In this document: piece by piece, positions 30,801 to 34,340 of the stretch
Layout: each line of letters begins with the position of its first letter
How positions within the stretch are numbered: the stretch's first letter is position 1
From: Marthasterias glacialis
Taxonomy: Eukaryota; Echinodermata; Asteroidea; Forcipulatida; Asteriidae
Reading direction: 5' to 3'
Length of the DNA stretch: 64,000 nucleotides
Assembly (NCBI GenBank): GCA_911728455.2
Contig: OU452238.1
Location: 12,720,065 to 12,784,064, forward strand
Made by a program: the position numbers and the translations under genes
The notes under the pieces: generated by a model
The model's input: the letters and a program-made list of their open reading frames with translations, nothing else
What the model was told of the DNA's origin: nothing
Databases searched by the model: none

Positions 30801-33042
30801 TTTCACGCGGCTTATGGGCCGGGCGGCTTATGGGTCAACGTGTCAGTAATGTAAGCCGAAAATTACTGCACTCGCACAAAACAATTCAAGACGACAATGA
30901 AAATGGCAATGTGACAAAAAAAACTAACCAGAAAACATAAAAGCCTTTAGTTCAGCTATGACAAATGTTTATATCCAATTCCAATCAAAACACGTTAAGC
31001 CGACCGAGCTGGCGCTGCTGAAAACACATCGGCGTTCAATCAGAAAAATTTGTATCTGCACGCCGACCTGTGCATTGCTGATTATGCAATTGTAAACCAG
31101 TGCGTCAATACACTACATGCATGTAAACAGGAAGTTGCGAAATGTCGGATGTTATCGACCGTCTTGCATTCATTGACGGACTTTACCGGTCTTTGCCGCA
31201 GTCTTTGCCGTAAGCTGCCACTGGAGGGCACTATAAAAATGTAGCGCGCCCTCTGCCGGTAGCGGAGGAAACTTCTGGAAACGTTATGCTGCTGTAAATT
31301 CTTGCTTATGATGGTCGCTGCAACGTGCACGATCGGAAGACCGCAATGTATAAGGTACGCACGCTGGCTGGGCTTGTAAATTGCTTGTAAATGACATACA
31401 GATAAGCTCAAAAGTATTTAATGGAAAATACAGATCTGGATTTGGCCACTGTTTCTGTGTTGACTACAGTAAATGCGGTCACGCTTTTGTTTACCTGAAA
31501 TTAAACGTGCTCAATGGCCTTTATTTTCTGTCTTTTTCTGAAAAAATACTGCGGCTTATGGGGTATAGCGGCTTATGTGCCGACAACTGAATCTTGCTTT
31601 GTGAATTCTTGGGCGCAGCGGCTAATGGGCCGAGCGGCTTTTGGGCCGAAAATTACGGTACTACTTCCGCTTAGTGGATCGAGGGGACTTCTTGGTCAAC
31701 TTCACTGCCATGGAGTGAGTTTATTAATTGGTCTCAACGTTTCGACAAGCCTGCTCTGGTGTTACCGCAAACTAAATATACCTTGATACCTCACCATGCA
31801 ATGCCTCAAAACCTAAAAAATTAACTTCGGCATCTTGTTTTGGGAAAATTAAATGGTTTATCTGAGGAAAGGGTTGTTAAGAAATTCAAGCTGGAGATTT
31901 ACAATAGAGGAATTTGATGGACCAATGGATAAGGAGAAAGATAAAGACATGGTCAGGAAGACGTAAGAACAGAGAATTATTACCTCAGGGAAGACTCTGG
32001 ACAGACTCTCCATAATGTCAAGATTGGAGAGATACTTTGCTTGCCGTTGAGCATGGTAGTAGATTCGATCAACATAGTGGACAATCTATGATGAAAAAAA
32101 AAAAACTGGAATAAGACTCTTCCATAAAACTCCTCAAAGATGTCTGAAGTTAAAACCAATACTCGATTGAGCTGGAACACTGCAGAGCAGTTAAGTACTC
32201 TACACAATCTTTTTGTATAGAATTTCTACTATACAGCTGGATCCAAATTCAAGATGAAGTTTGCTAAACTGAAGAAAGTTTCTCACGTACCTCTTGTCTA
32301 TCCTCAATCAGATGAGTATAAGGCACACTGAGATCTAAGATGTCTTGAAGAAATTGCCAATGAGCAAGACTGCATCAGATAAAATCAAAATGATACGAGT
32401 TTGGTTAAGCACATCAGAATATTTATTCATGAAAAAATAAAATTAGCTGTTGCAAACTGCTTACCAACCACAACGACCTGTAGTATAAATGCACAAAATT
32501 TGTTAATGGCCTCACGTTTCGACCCTAGCAGAGTCTTTCTCAACGGCTAAATGACAACACAACACACACATACAAGTATACTGGAGAAACAGAAGCAGTC
32601 AAGTGGAGAGAAGTGAAAAGAGAGAGGCAGAAAGCAGTCAGAAGATGCAAGGGATGAGATGATCCCTTGCATCTTCTGACTGCTTTATGAATATTTATTT
32701 GTGACTGAATCAAAAAGCAAGTTAGTCATTATCACATCAAGAAATTGTTTTACATTACCTCTGGTTCTGTAGTGTTGCGATGAAGACCTCTCTCATCATT
32801 CTCATTAATTCAAAAACATCCTCCTCCGTTATCTCGGCCCCGACCTCTCCCCGTAACCCCTTATCCAACCGCCCTCTAGTATCAGCGGCCCATAGTGATG
32901 CGTATTGCTGGATCTCTGCAAGGCTTTGTGCGTCAATCGTTGACGAGGCTTTGGTGTTGCGGGGTGTCTGTGGACCACCGTTAGAGGTCTGACCATTTTG
33001 GGAAGGTGTTGAAGGGGAGAGAAAATCCTCCCCGGAAGACAT
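654..33042 (-). CDS. DNHD1: Dynein heavy chain-like protein, probable DNHD1, 42 exons, 3'-incomplete
   Basis: Forty-two exons on the minus strand join in phase to give 2,376 codons with no stop; the gene continues beyond the left edge. The order is: tail (about residues 1-1080), linker with RHW at 1203-1205 and WLYLGRVF near 1380, AAA1 with its N-loop PLTDRC (about 1815-1820) and P-loop GPEQTGKA (1838-1845), and AAA2 with P-loop GPAGSGKT (2275-2282). In AAA1 the Mg-binding Thr/Ser after the P-loop Lys is Ala, and Walker B reads VMFTNLN (1887-1893) where canonical dyneins have CFDEFN, so AAA1 should not hydrolyse ATP. About 115 extra residues sit between Walker B and the sensor-1 strand, and about 50 more in AAA2. 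Known family: dynein heavy chains are AAA+ microtubule motors, and DNHD1 is a divergent member linked to the sperm flagellum. The DNHD1 name is inferred from the degenerate AAA1; an unusual axonemal heavy chain is the alternative. Membership of the dynein superfamily is certain. Confidence 0.9.
1062..1238 (-). CDS. DNHD1: DNHD1-like exon 41 (AAA2 P-loop)
   Basis: Residues 2258-2316. VILVGPAGSGKTVCRETLS is an intact Walker A with Lys and Thr. A Thr/Pro/Lys-rich loop follows. Acceptor TCCAG and donor GTGAGT. Confidence 0.95.
1395..1640 (+). repeat. tRNA-derived SINE, family A, copy 1
   Basis: Contains an A-box-like TTGGCGTAGTGG and a B-box GGTTCGAATCC about 45 nt apart, followed by a GTGGGTTTTCCC body and a TAAATGAAAT-type tail. 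Sits in the intron between exons 40 and 41. A second copy is at 25798. Confidence 0.75.
1876..2247 (-). CDS. DNHD1: DNHD1-like exon 40 (AAA1-AAA2 connection)
   Basis: Residues 2134-2257. EEIAIVFAIQSILLPSL and LLRSVFPWGG match the canonical 'eeillrairdvnlPk...DLFPg' block. The usual DFGLRAL motif is not evident. Acceptor GGCAG is chosen because it keeps phase; an upstream TTTTAG does not. Donor GTATGT. Confidence 0.88.
2695..3180. repeat. MITE-like element with repeated GTGTGAAA motifs
   Basis: Bounded by TTCACACTA on the left and TAGTGTGAAAGGGCC on the right. Inside are several GATCCGTGT and AGTGTGAA motifs in both orientations. No coding potential. In the intron between exons 39 and 40. Confidence 0.5.
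3396..3750 (-). repeat. tRNA-derived SINE, family B, copy 1
   Basis: Read on the minus strand, a tRNA-like head with GGTTCGATTCCCGGCTAGGG (B box) is followed by a GAGTAGAGTTGTGCATTGG body and ends in an (ATT)n tail at about 3396-3423. In the intron between exons 39 and 40. Confidence 0.8.
3944..4081 (-). CDS. DNHD1: DNHD1-like exon 39 (AAA1 small domain)
   Basis: Residues 2088-2133, starting SLMRPMSMVKPDLRIIL, the canonical FRPvaMmvPD motif, then WQGFVAADVLASKL. Acceptor TGCAG and donor GTGAGT. Confidence 0.95.
4407..4585 (-). CDS. DNHD1: DNHD1-like exon 38 (AAA1 sensor-1 region)
   Basis: Residues 2028-2087. After an insert tail it resumes canonical sequence: FGCFATLNTS (cf. FiTMNPgY) and HKIPDTLR (cf. 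ELPdNLk). The sensor-1 Asn is kept (2073). Acceptor TCTAG and donor GTGAGT. Confidence 0.92.
4777..4957 (-). CDS. DNHD1: DNHD1-like exon 37 (AAA1 insert, part 2)
   Basis: Residues 1968-2028, including SYLVPDVKVKPEPHTIQ. This exon has no counterpart that I recognise in canonical dyneins. Acceptor ATCAAG and donor GTAAGT keep phase. Confidence 0.8.
5118..5326 (-). CDS. DNHD1: DNHD1-like exon 36 (AAA1 insert, part 1)
   Basis: Residues 1898-1967. LMSVFGQELDHLCNALW matches the AAA1 helix after Walker B; then a family-atypical His/Arg/Ser-rich run ends VSHHHRK. Acceptor TTCAG and donor GTAAGA. Confidence 0.88.
5733..5865 (-). CDS. DNHD1: DNHD1-like exon 35 (AAA1 degenerate Walker B)
   Basis: Residues 1854-1898. 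Contains LVTFNCAEVTNMSVLTRLLS and SGSWVMFTNLNHM, aligned to canonical vfNCsd...fsGLaqsGaWgCFDEFNRi. The Walker B Asp-Glu pair is Thr-Asn (1890-1891). Acceptor TCAAAG and donor GTAGCT. Confidence 0.95.
6175..6437 (-). CDS. DNHD1: DNHD1-like exon 34 (AAA1 N-loop and degenerate P-loop)
   Basis: Residues 1766-1853. Contains SYEYQGPDTPMVATPLTDRC, the canonical YeY-G...TPLTDRC N-loop, then GPEQTGKAETIRDLAK at the P-loop. The Lys is kept but the following Thr/Ser is Ala (1845) and the loop core AG is EQ. Acceptor TGTAG and donor GTATGC. Confidence 0.95.
6791..7384. repeat. 31 bp minisatellite, about 19 units
   Basis: The unit is close to CAGGTACCTATTGTACCCAC plus AGCCTACCCCA, with few substitutions between copies. 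A 31 bp unit shifts frame at each copy, and all three plus-strand frames stay open across the array, which produces long but false ORFs. In the intron between exons 33 and 34. Confidence 0.95.
7412..7549 (-). CDS. DNHD1: DNHD1-like exon 33
   Basis: Residues 1720-1766, including SSFDWVKILHITMEARP, equivalent to the conserved F-W---LR segment before AAA1. Acceptor CACAG and donor GTAAGT. A long minisatellite follows in the intron. Confidence 0.9.
7650..8000 (+). repeat. tRNA-derived SINE, family B, copy 2
   Basis: Forward copy with GGCGTGTGCGTAAAGC (A-box region) and GGTTCGATTCC (B box), ending in ATTATTATT. In the intron between exons 32 and 33. Confidence 0.8.
8158..8306 (-). CDS. DNHD1: DNHD1-like exon 32
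   Basis: Residues 1670-1720, including LLGSLINQGLHHRDIL, equivalent to the pre-AAA1 'l--l-t--vH-RD-v' motif. Acceptor GCAG and donor GTAAGT. Confidence 0.9.
8408..8432. repeat. Poly-G tract
   Basis: A run of more than 20 G residues in the intron between exons 31 and 32; a likely length-variable site. Confidence 0.9.
8483..8711 (-). CDS. DNHD1: DNHD1-like exon 31
   Basis: Residues 1594-1670, including WLLRFPVQCVVLTEAIMWAK, equivalent to the canonical W---yPgQvvl---i-Wt motif. Acceptor TTTAG and donor GTAAGA. Confidence 0.92.
8831..9004 (-). CDS. DNHD1: DNHD1-like exon 30
   Basis: Residues 1536-1594, including PPQWISGLETIMRNSL, equivalent to the E-WL--lE--M motif of the linker-AAA1 connection. 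Acceptor TTCAG and donor GTAAGA. Confidence 0.92.
9130..9370 (-). CDS. DNHD1: DNHD1-like exon 29 (linker C-terminal half)
   Basis: Residues 1456-1536. Contains SPRLYFLSDEELIDMLS, equivalent to canonical FPRFYFLS-deLLeIL, then a VRQIFPGIQDL segment. Acceptor CACAG and donor GTAAGC. Confidence 0.94.
9969..10100 (-). CDS. DNHD1: DNHD1-like exon 28 (linker)
   Basis: Residues 1412-1455, starting EIMKAVVTDPKVMSVLEKR. Acceptor TCTAG and donor GTAAGT, phase 0. Confidence 0.9.
10269..10424. repeat. Palindromic foldback element 1
   Basis: Two arms of about 70 bp pair almost perfectly. The left arm has GGCGTAGTAAAACTAGTCAC and the right arm GTGACTAGTTTTACTACGCC. The centre is a CTTCCCGAGGC/GCCGAGGGAAG hairpin. 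Outer weaker arms (GGGAGTGTGATAATAT near 10249; the inverse near 10760) suggest it is the left part of a larger inverted-repeat element. In the intron between exons 27 and 28. Confidence 0.85.
10425..12581. other. Large intron (exons 27-28), central part
   Basis: Apart from the outer arm of foldback 1 near 10760 and the GTGAAACA repeat at 11403, no gene or known repeat was recognised. Short ORFs here lack codon structure. Confidence 0.5.
11403..11468. repeat. Short tandem repeat (GTGAAACA)n
   Basis: About seven imperfect copies of a 8-10 bp unit, GTGAAACAGT, in the intron between exons 27 and 28. Confidence 0.75.
12582..12747. repeat. Palindromic foldback element 2
   Basis: Arms of about 75 bp are nearly perfect inverted copies. 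The left arm has TTAAACGGCCGTTTAAAACC and AGGGTCGTGGCCGTGCGAT; the loop is CTCGCCTTCGGCTCG. It is in the same intron as foldback 1. Confidence 0.9.
12983..13078 (-). CDS. DNHD1: DNHD1-like exon 27 (WLYLGRVF motif)
   Basis: Residues 1380-1411. Starts WLYLGRVFGDQEL where most dyneins have WLYLEPIF. Acceptor CTCAG and donor GTAAGA, phase 0. Confidence 0.92.
13242..13376 (-). CDS. DNHD1: DNHD1-like exon 26 (linker)
   Basis: Residues 1335-1379, starting DNLVTLQCMLVSPHLADL, equivalent to the dynein D...tq-M--SP segment before the W-YLE motif. Acceptor GTCAG and donor GTCAGA. Confidence 0.92.
13600..14210 (-). repeat. Dispersed ~600 bp repeat family, copy 2
   Basis: Reverse-orientation copy in the intron between exons 25 and 26. 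Its GCGCCAACTGGTT terminus lies about 30 nt from the exon 25 donor. The longer body includes TTTCACCCACACAAAG, which the copy at 16405 lacks. Confidence 0.75.
14237..14394 (-). CDS. DNHD1: DNHD1-like exon 25 (linker)
   Basis: Residues 1282-1334. A Ser/Lys-rich loop precedes MYILIGEAELKYMLE, equivalent to the canonical L-G-dE...LeD segment. Acceptor TGTAG and donor GTAATT. A dispersed repeat ends about 30 nt from the donor. Confidence 0.9.
14480..15044. repeat. Decayed tandem array derived from the exon 24 end and donor
   Basis: At least six imperfect copies of the exon 24 terminus (TTGACAATTGGAATATGCTT and AGCGAGTTTGAA) follow the real one. They are spaced mostly 85-95 bp apart and separated by an ATCCAGATGAATAA block. 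Several carry a donor-like CATACCTTT/CGTACCTTT end on the plus strand. Confidence 0.88.
15045..15285 (-). CDS. DNHD1: DNHD1-like exon 24 (linker, RHW motif)
   Basis: Residues 1202-1282. Opens PRHWKALFLSLGQVYE with the near-universal linker RHW, followed by an A-AEFALEQLL...LW block. The last ~45 nt and the donor GTATGA are repeated several times in the downstream intron. Confidence 0.93.
15940..16110 (-). CDS. DNHD1: DNHD1-like exon 23 (linker)
   Basis: Residues 1145-1201, including RFLSDFKQDLPLLKKLSSNS, the segment that precedes RHW in all dynein linkers. Acceptor TGTAG and donor GTATGA. Confidence 0.92.
16168..16403. repeat. 28 bp minisatellite
   Basis: Seven to eight copies of a unit near GATGCTTTCACTTGGTAAAC plus AAACAAGC, some with extra AAAC tetranucleotides. 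In the intron between exons 22 and 23. Confidence 0.9.
16405..16785 (+). repeat. Dispersed ~600 bp repeat family, copy 3
   Basis: Same orientation and partial structure as the copy at the left edge, in the intron between exons 22 and 23. It abuts the 28 bp minisatellite. Confidence 0.7.
16884..17081 (-). CDS. DNHD1: DNHD1-like exon 22 (linker begins)
   Basis: Residues 1079-1144, including MKIRLTLWSYLDVSTYNIKD, matching the L-W...W block at the start of the dynein linker (DHC_N2). Acceptor GACAG and donor GTAGAA, phase 0. Confidence 0.9.
17270..17637 (-). repeat. tRNA-derived SINE, family B, copy 3
   Basis: Reverse copy with an AAT-repeat tail at its left end. It carries a short duplication of AAGCTGAATTGCGAAGGAC at 17326-17364. 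Adjacent to copy 4 in the same intron (exons 21-22). Confidence 0.8.
17648..17970 (-). repeat. tRNA-derived SINE, family B, copy 4
   Basis: Second reverse copy, head-to-tail with copy 3. It lacks a clear AAT tail, as if inserted next to or within an older copy. Confidence 0.78.
18196..18297 (-). CDS. DNHD1: DNHD1-like exon 21
   Basis: Residues 1045-1078, starting KLNAEAVRISTTATSGDYLD. Acceptor TTTAG and donor GTAAGT, phase 0. Confidence 0.8.
18425..18586 (-). CDS. DNHD1: DNHD1-like exon 20
   Basis: Residues 991-1044, including VWQSWEAFLLQLQDAAEFVN. Acceptor TCTAG and donor GTCAGT, phase 0. Confidence 0.85.
18618..19034 (-). repeat. tRNA-derived SINE, family C, copy 1
   Basis: On the minus strand: TGGTCGAGCGGGTAAGAGC (A box), an anticodon-like stem, and GTGGGTTCGAGTC (B box). 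A TTAAGCAAGACACTTAGCC core follows, and the tail is an ATT repeat. Resembles a Leu/Ser-type tRNA head. In the intron between exons 19 and 20. Confidence 0.78.
19125..19247 (-). CDS. DNHD1: DNHD1-like exon 19
   Basis: Residues 950-990, including IAVFANYAQQYSTYKVKMPE; helical. Acceptor TCTAG and donor GTAAGA, phase 0. Confidence 0.85.
19395..19613 (-). CDS. DNHD1: DNHD1-like exon 18
   Basis: Residues 877-949, including DWTEKVRNVDRSFSTSNGLF, which matches dynein DHC_N1-type sequence. Acceptor TGTAG and the uncommon donor GTCAGA. Confidence 0.85.
20431..20793. mobile_element. MITE with TTAA target duplication, copy 1
   Basis: The element 20435-20789 has terminal inverted repeats AGCCCCAGCTCAACA and TGTTGAGCTGGGGCT and is flanked on both sides by TTAA. 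TTAA duplications are the hallmark of piggyBac-type transposition. No transposase is encoded. Internal palindrome: TTTTCGTCTCAGTGAGAC. Confidence 0.82.
20809..20983 (-). CDS. DNHD1: DNHD1-like exon 17
   Basis: Residues 818-876, including WLSEIREFILSWKPESVQAW, a recognisable dynein tail segment. Acceptor GACAG and donor GTAAGT. A TTAA-flanked MITE ends 16 nt past the donor. Confidence 0.88.
21240..21425 (-). repeat. tRNA-derived SINE, family D, copy 1
   Basis: On the minus strand: GGATAGCTCAGTTGGTAGAG (A box) and GGTCGCAGGTTCAAATACC (B box), then ATTTTTCTTTGTTCACCCC. Closest to a Lys/Thr-type tRNA head. The lack of a clean acceptor stem argues against a functional tRNA gene. Confidence 0.75.
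21524..21680 (-). CDS. DNHD1: DNHD1-like exon 16
   Basis: Residues 766-818, including YSPLNQNNLINTLENE. Acceptor TTTAG and donor GTAAGT. Confidence 0.85.
21805..22082 (-). CDS. DNHD1: DNHD1-like exon 15 (Ser/Thr-rich insert)
   Basis: Residues 673-766. A basic Thr/Lys stretch is followed by an acidic Ser/Asp/Gly stretch (SLGSDSNDGASDYGSM). It is predicted disordered and is not part of the usual dynein tail fold. Acceptor TTTAG and donor GTACAA. Confidence 0.8.
22138..22568 (-). repeat. tRNA-derived SINE, family C, copy 2
   Basis: Same layout as the copy at 18618, with GTGGGTTCGAGTCCCGG and the TTAAGCAAGACACTTAACC core. In the intron between exons 14 and 15. Confidence 0.78.
22657..22843 (-). 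CDS. DNHD1: DNHD1-like exon 14
   Basis: Residues 611-673, starting TLILYPSRETFTDSLSTIL, a typical dynein tail motif where a Y/F-P segment precedes a helix. Acceptor TTTCAG and donor GTAAAA. Confidence 0.85.
22844..24107. other. Intron (exons 13-14), unassigned part
   Basis: About 1.26 kb of AT-rich sequence with no recognised repeat or exon. Splice phase between exons 13 and 14 is satisfied without adding an exon here. Confidence 0.55.
24108..24257. repeat. 150 bp dispersed repeat family F, copy 1
   Basis: Contains CCTTGGTGCCCTTGAAAT and GCCCTTGCCCTTTCAAGAAC and ends near CAGGCCTG. Copies at 26893 (inverted) and 38741. It lies about 20 nt from the exon 13 donor. Confidence 0.75.
24278..24480 (-). 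CDS. DNHD1: DNHD1-like exon 13
   Basis: Residues 543-611, including FVQLVDKILLCHLLALARTN, a dynein tail helix. The acceptor (GAGTAAG) is weak and was chosen because it alone keeps phase with exon 12. Donor GTAAGA. Confidence 0.8.
24785..25125 (-). repeat. tRNA-derived SINE, family C variant, copy 3
   Basis: Shares the tRNA-like head (GTGTGGGTTCGAATC) and the core around CTTGAGCAAGATGCTTTA, but its 3' body differs (AAATGGGTACCTGTGAGG). Probably a related subfamily. In the intron between exons 12 and 13. Confidence 0.7.
25393..25473 (-). CDS. DNHD1: DNHD1-like exon 12 (charged helix)
   Basis: Residues 516-543, including IQRQKKEQREKNLKKAQEE, a highly charged predicted coiled coil. Acceptor CCCAG and donor GTATGG. 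Confidence 0.85.
25638..25730 (-). CDS. DNHD1: DNHD1-like exon 11
   Basis: Residues 485-516, including YCKLIMERTCEDSFSKLQ. Acceptor TGTAG and donor GTAAGT. The segment leads into a coiled coil. Confidence 0.85.
25798..26212 (+). repeat. tRNA-derived SINE, family A, copy 2 with internal duplication
   Basis: Head with TTAGTGCAGTGGTATC and a decayed B box, a GCGTGGGTTTTCCC body and an AAATGAAATG tail. The body 25901-26028 is repeated almost exactly at 26029-26156 (128 bp period). In the intron between exons 10 and 11. Confidence 0.78.
26394..26477 (-). CDS. DNHD1: DNHD1-like exon 10
   Basis: Residues 457-485, including HCFTLAEFEHTAKMKQ; helical. Acceptor TGTAG and donor GTGAGT. Confidence 0.85.
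26893..27043. repeat. 150 bp dispersed repeat family F, copy 2
   Basis: Contains TTCTTGAAAGGGCAAGGGCA and GCACCAAGGCAATGAAGG. Adjoins a G-rich element to its right. In the intron between exons 9 and 10. Confidence 0.75.
27044..27296. mobile_element. G-tract MITE, copy 1
   Basis: Starts CAGCGGCTGCACCAG and ends CTGGCTCCGTTCTG, an imperfect terminal inverted repeat, with many poly-G/poly-C runs inside. hAT-like ends are possible. In the intron between exons 9 and 10. Confidence 0.55.
27330..27488 (-). CDS. DNHD1: DNHD1-like exon 9
   Basis: Residues 404-457, starting WLANKKLQEFCGIRHHIKKN. Continues the conserved tail block. Acceptor CTCAG and donor GTAAGA; phase 2 on both sides. Confidence 0.9.
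27771..27943 (-). CDS. DNHD1: DNHD1-like exon 8 (conserved tail block)
   Basis: Residues 347-404. Contains DWHREAVIWSTLTKMPFFKD, the W-x-REA...PFFK-FL-RK-F block typical of dynein tails. Acceptor CCCAG and donor GTAAAC; ends with a split Arg codon. Confidence 0.9.
28021..28456. mobile_element. Non-autonomous inverted-repeat transposon
   Basis: The left end GTACTAAAGTTGGTCTAAC matches the right end read inverted (GTACCAAAGTTAGGCC). Subterminal motifs such as TTAGACCG and GACAGTCTAAA recur inside. No ORF. In the intron between exons 7 and 8. Confidence 0.7.
28507..28656 (-). CDS. DNHD1: DNHD1-like exon 7
   Basis: Residues 297-346, including NRHFRPYDLIAVPKHK. This matches the region just before the conserved tail block found in many dynein heavy chains. 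Acceptor ATCAG and donor GTAGGT. Confidence 0.85.
28762..28878 (-). CDS. DNHD1: DNHD1-like exon 6
   Basis: Residues 258-296. Ser- and Glu-rich acidic segment ending VSEEEEP. Acceptor GGCAG and donor GTTAGT, phase 0. Confidence 0.8.
29060..29628 (-). repeat. Dispersed ~600 bp repeat family, copy 4
   Basis: Nearly colinear with the copy at 13600, in the intron between exons 5 and 6. The GCGCCAACTGGTT terminus is again within about 30 nt of a splice donor (exon 5). Confidence 0.75.
29652..29807 (-). CDS. DNHD1: DNHD1-like exon 5
   Basis: Residues 206-257, including GEEARFKPKVLCFNDL. Acceptor TTCCAG and donor GTAACG. A dispersed ~600 bp repeat ends only about 25 nt beyond the donor. Confidence 0.85.
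29828..30165 (-). repeat. tRNA-derived SINE, family B, copy 5
   Basis: Reverse copy with an AAT-repeat tail (29828-29858), in the intron between exons 4 and 5. Confidence 0.8.
30241..30390 (-). CDS. DNHD1: DNHD1-like exon 4
   Basis: Residues 156-205, starting YVQLLTTSGGDN. Pro- and Asp-rich and probably a disordered linker. Acceptor CCAG and donor GTAAGT, phase 0. Confidence 0.8.
30741..31664. mobile_element. Inverted-repeat transposon with GCGGCTTATGGGCC motifs
   Basis: Ends pair as CTACTACCATAATTTTCGGCC (left) and GGCCGAAAATTACGGTACTA (right). Near each end, GCGGCTTATGGGCCG-like motifs repeat two to four times, as transposase-binding subterminal repeats often do. No transposase recognised. 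In the intron between exons 3 and 4. Confidence 0.75.
31984..32085 (-). CDS. DNHD1: DNHD1-like exon 3
   Basis: Residues 122-155, starting IVHYVDRIYYHAQRQ. Acceptor ATAG and donor GTAATA, phase 0 on both sides. Helical tail segment. Confidence 0.8.
32291..32369 (-). CDS. DNHD1: DNHD1-like exon 2
   Basis: Residues 95-121, including AHWQFLQDILDLSVPYTHLI. Acceptor TGCAG and donor GTACGT. The split Ser codon joins exon 1 in phase. N-terminal tail; no named motif. Confidence 0.8.
32490..32572. repeat. Dispersed repeat family I, copy 1
   Basis: A TTGTTAATGGCCTCACG...CAGAGTCTTTCTCAACGG block ending in ACAACACAACACACAC. A second copy is at 36005. Confidence 0.7.
32631..32686. repeat. Perfect 24 bp inverted repeat, 8 nt loop
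   Basis: AAAGCAGTCAGAAGATGCAA plus GGGA pairs with its exact inverse across a TGAGATGA loop. In the first coding intron of the DNHD1-like gene. Confidence 0.92.
32759..33042 (-). CDS. DNHD1: DNHD1-like exon 1 (start codon)
   Basis: Residues 1-95. It begins MSSGEDFLSPSTPSQNG, a Ser/Pro/Asn-rich disordered start, followed by a helical stretch ending ATLQNQ. The donor GTAATG follows position 32759. This ATG is chosen because it opens the frame that joins in phase to exon 2, and no longer in-frame coding was seen upstream. Confidence 0.75.
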
Positions 33043-33196
33043 TGCTGGGGCTAGGTTTATTTTCTGTTACTCTATGCAGTAGAGCTGTAGTAGTTACATC
33101 ATGAGCCAGTCTGTTATTTGTGCAACAAAAGTTGCATTAATGTTTCCATCCAAGCTGCAGATAGAAATATAAACCATTTGATTTTAAATAACTTAC

Positions 33197-33355
33197 TTAT
33201 AATAATTTGGAGGCTAATCAACCTTACTGGTAGCTGAGAAGCTGAATTGCGAAGCATGCAGCTACAAGTGTTCAAGCTGCAGGCATTCAAAGGTGCCTTC
33301 GGCAGCCAGCCACATCAACCCATATATGACCACGGAGCACAGCCTGAGATTCTCA
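33197..33355 (-). repeat. tRNA-derived SINE, family B, copy 6 (truncated)
   Basis: Only the 3' part is present (GAAGCTGAATTGCGAAG to CACAGCCTGAGATT). The tRNA-like head is missing. It lies just upstream of the DNHD1-like coding start. Confidence 0.72.
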
Positions 33356-34260
33356 ACTTGTATAAATTAGAAACCAAATTGATTAACTGAACACCTCTTT
33401 TATTTTGTTTTACTGTTCAACTGTTCTTTTCCTTTTTTGTTGGAACACAAAAATGCATGTATTTCTCAATCTCCAAAGTTCTGTTCATTTTGTTCGGCAG
33501 TTCAGCATGTTTGGTACCTTTAAACATGTTATTGTTTAACCAATAGCGAAAGTCACCGGTAAATAAATACTAATTTACGTAGTCAAGACGTTATAAGACG
33601 GCAACAAAAGAGCAGGCACAACATCATGCTCCGATGGCAATAGTGTACACACACAAACACATGATGTGAAGTCATGTCTCATACTAGTCTCATGAAAAAG
33701 AAATGACATCGAAATCATTTATTTTCACCTCAAAAACTTAACAAACTGTCTGGCGTCGAAATAAGGACAGGAAAGTGATGATCAATAAAAAACTAACTAT
33801 TTCAACAACTTTTGCACAGGGTGCCCTCAATGTGTGTGTTTTAACACGAAGTGGAAACTCGTGTAGGTAAAAGCCTTGCCTGCTCAAGTACAAAACTCCT
33901 AAAGGCGAATGCGTGCATTTTCAAAAATGCGCAGTTCAGTTTTAAATTTATGCGGTTACTATTTGTGCTTAATATGGGGCAATTCTACTTAATATTAGGG
34001 TAGGCCCTATTCCATCCTACATGATCATGATGATGTAGGGGGCTGTTCTACTTCTACTCTAGACGTGTCAACAGGTTGGGACGTGCGTACACCAGCAGCG
34101 TACTGCTCCGTTGACATGGATGGTTGAACAGTCGTTTGGAAAAATGCTCCTCAATTCAATTCAATGTTTCACCAATCCCAGATCAACTTTTCAAAACATT
34201 TTACAAATATTTCCTTCAAACTAATGTAAGTTTATGGGAATAAAACGCTCAGGAACTCAC

Positions 34261-34340
34261 CAGTAAGCATAAAACGCTTCAATTGCTTTACGTCAAATTG
34301 AAAGCTTCGTGTTGCCAAGTCGCCATTTTTCTTTTTCAGA
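34261..34340 (-). promoter_or_regulatory. DNHD1: Candidate non-coding first exon and promoter of the DNHD1-like gene
   Basis: About 1.2 kb upstream of the ATG, a minus-strand stretch ends in a good donor (GTGAGT after 34261). It contains AAAAATGGCGAC, similar to the YY1-type motif often seen at animal transcription starts. The ATG in that motif opens a 12-codon frame ending in TAA, which would be a short upstream ORF. An acceptor-like AAACCTAG lies just above the coding start near 33052. This is inference; no transcript was available. Confidence 0.35.
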
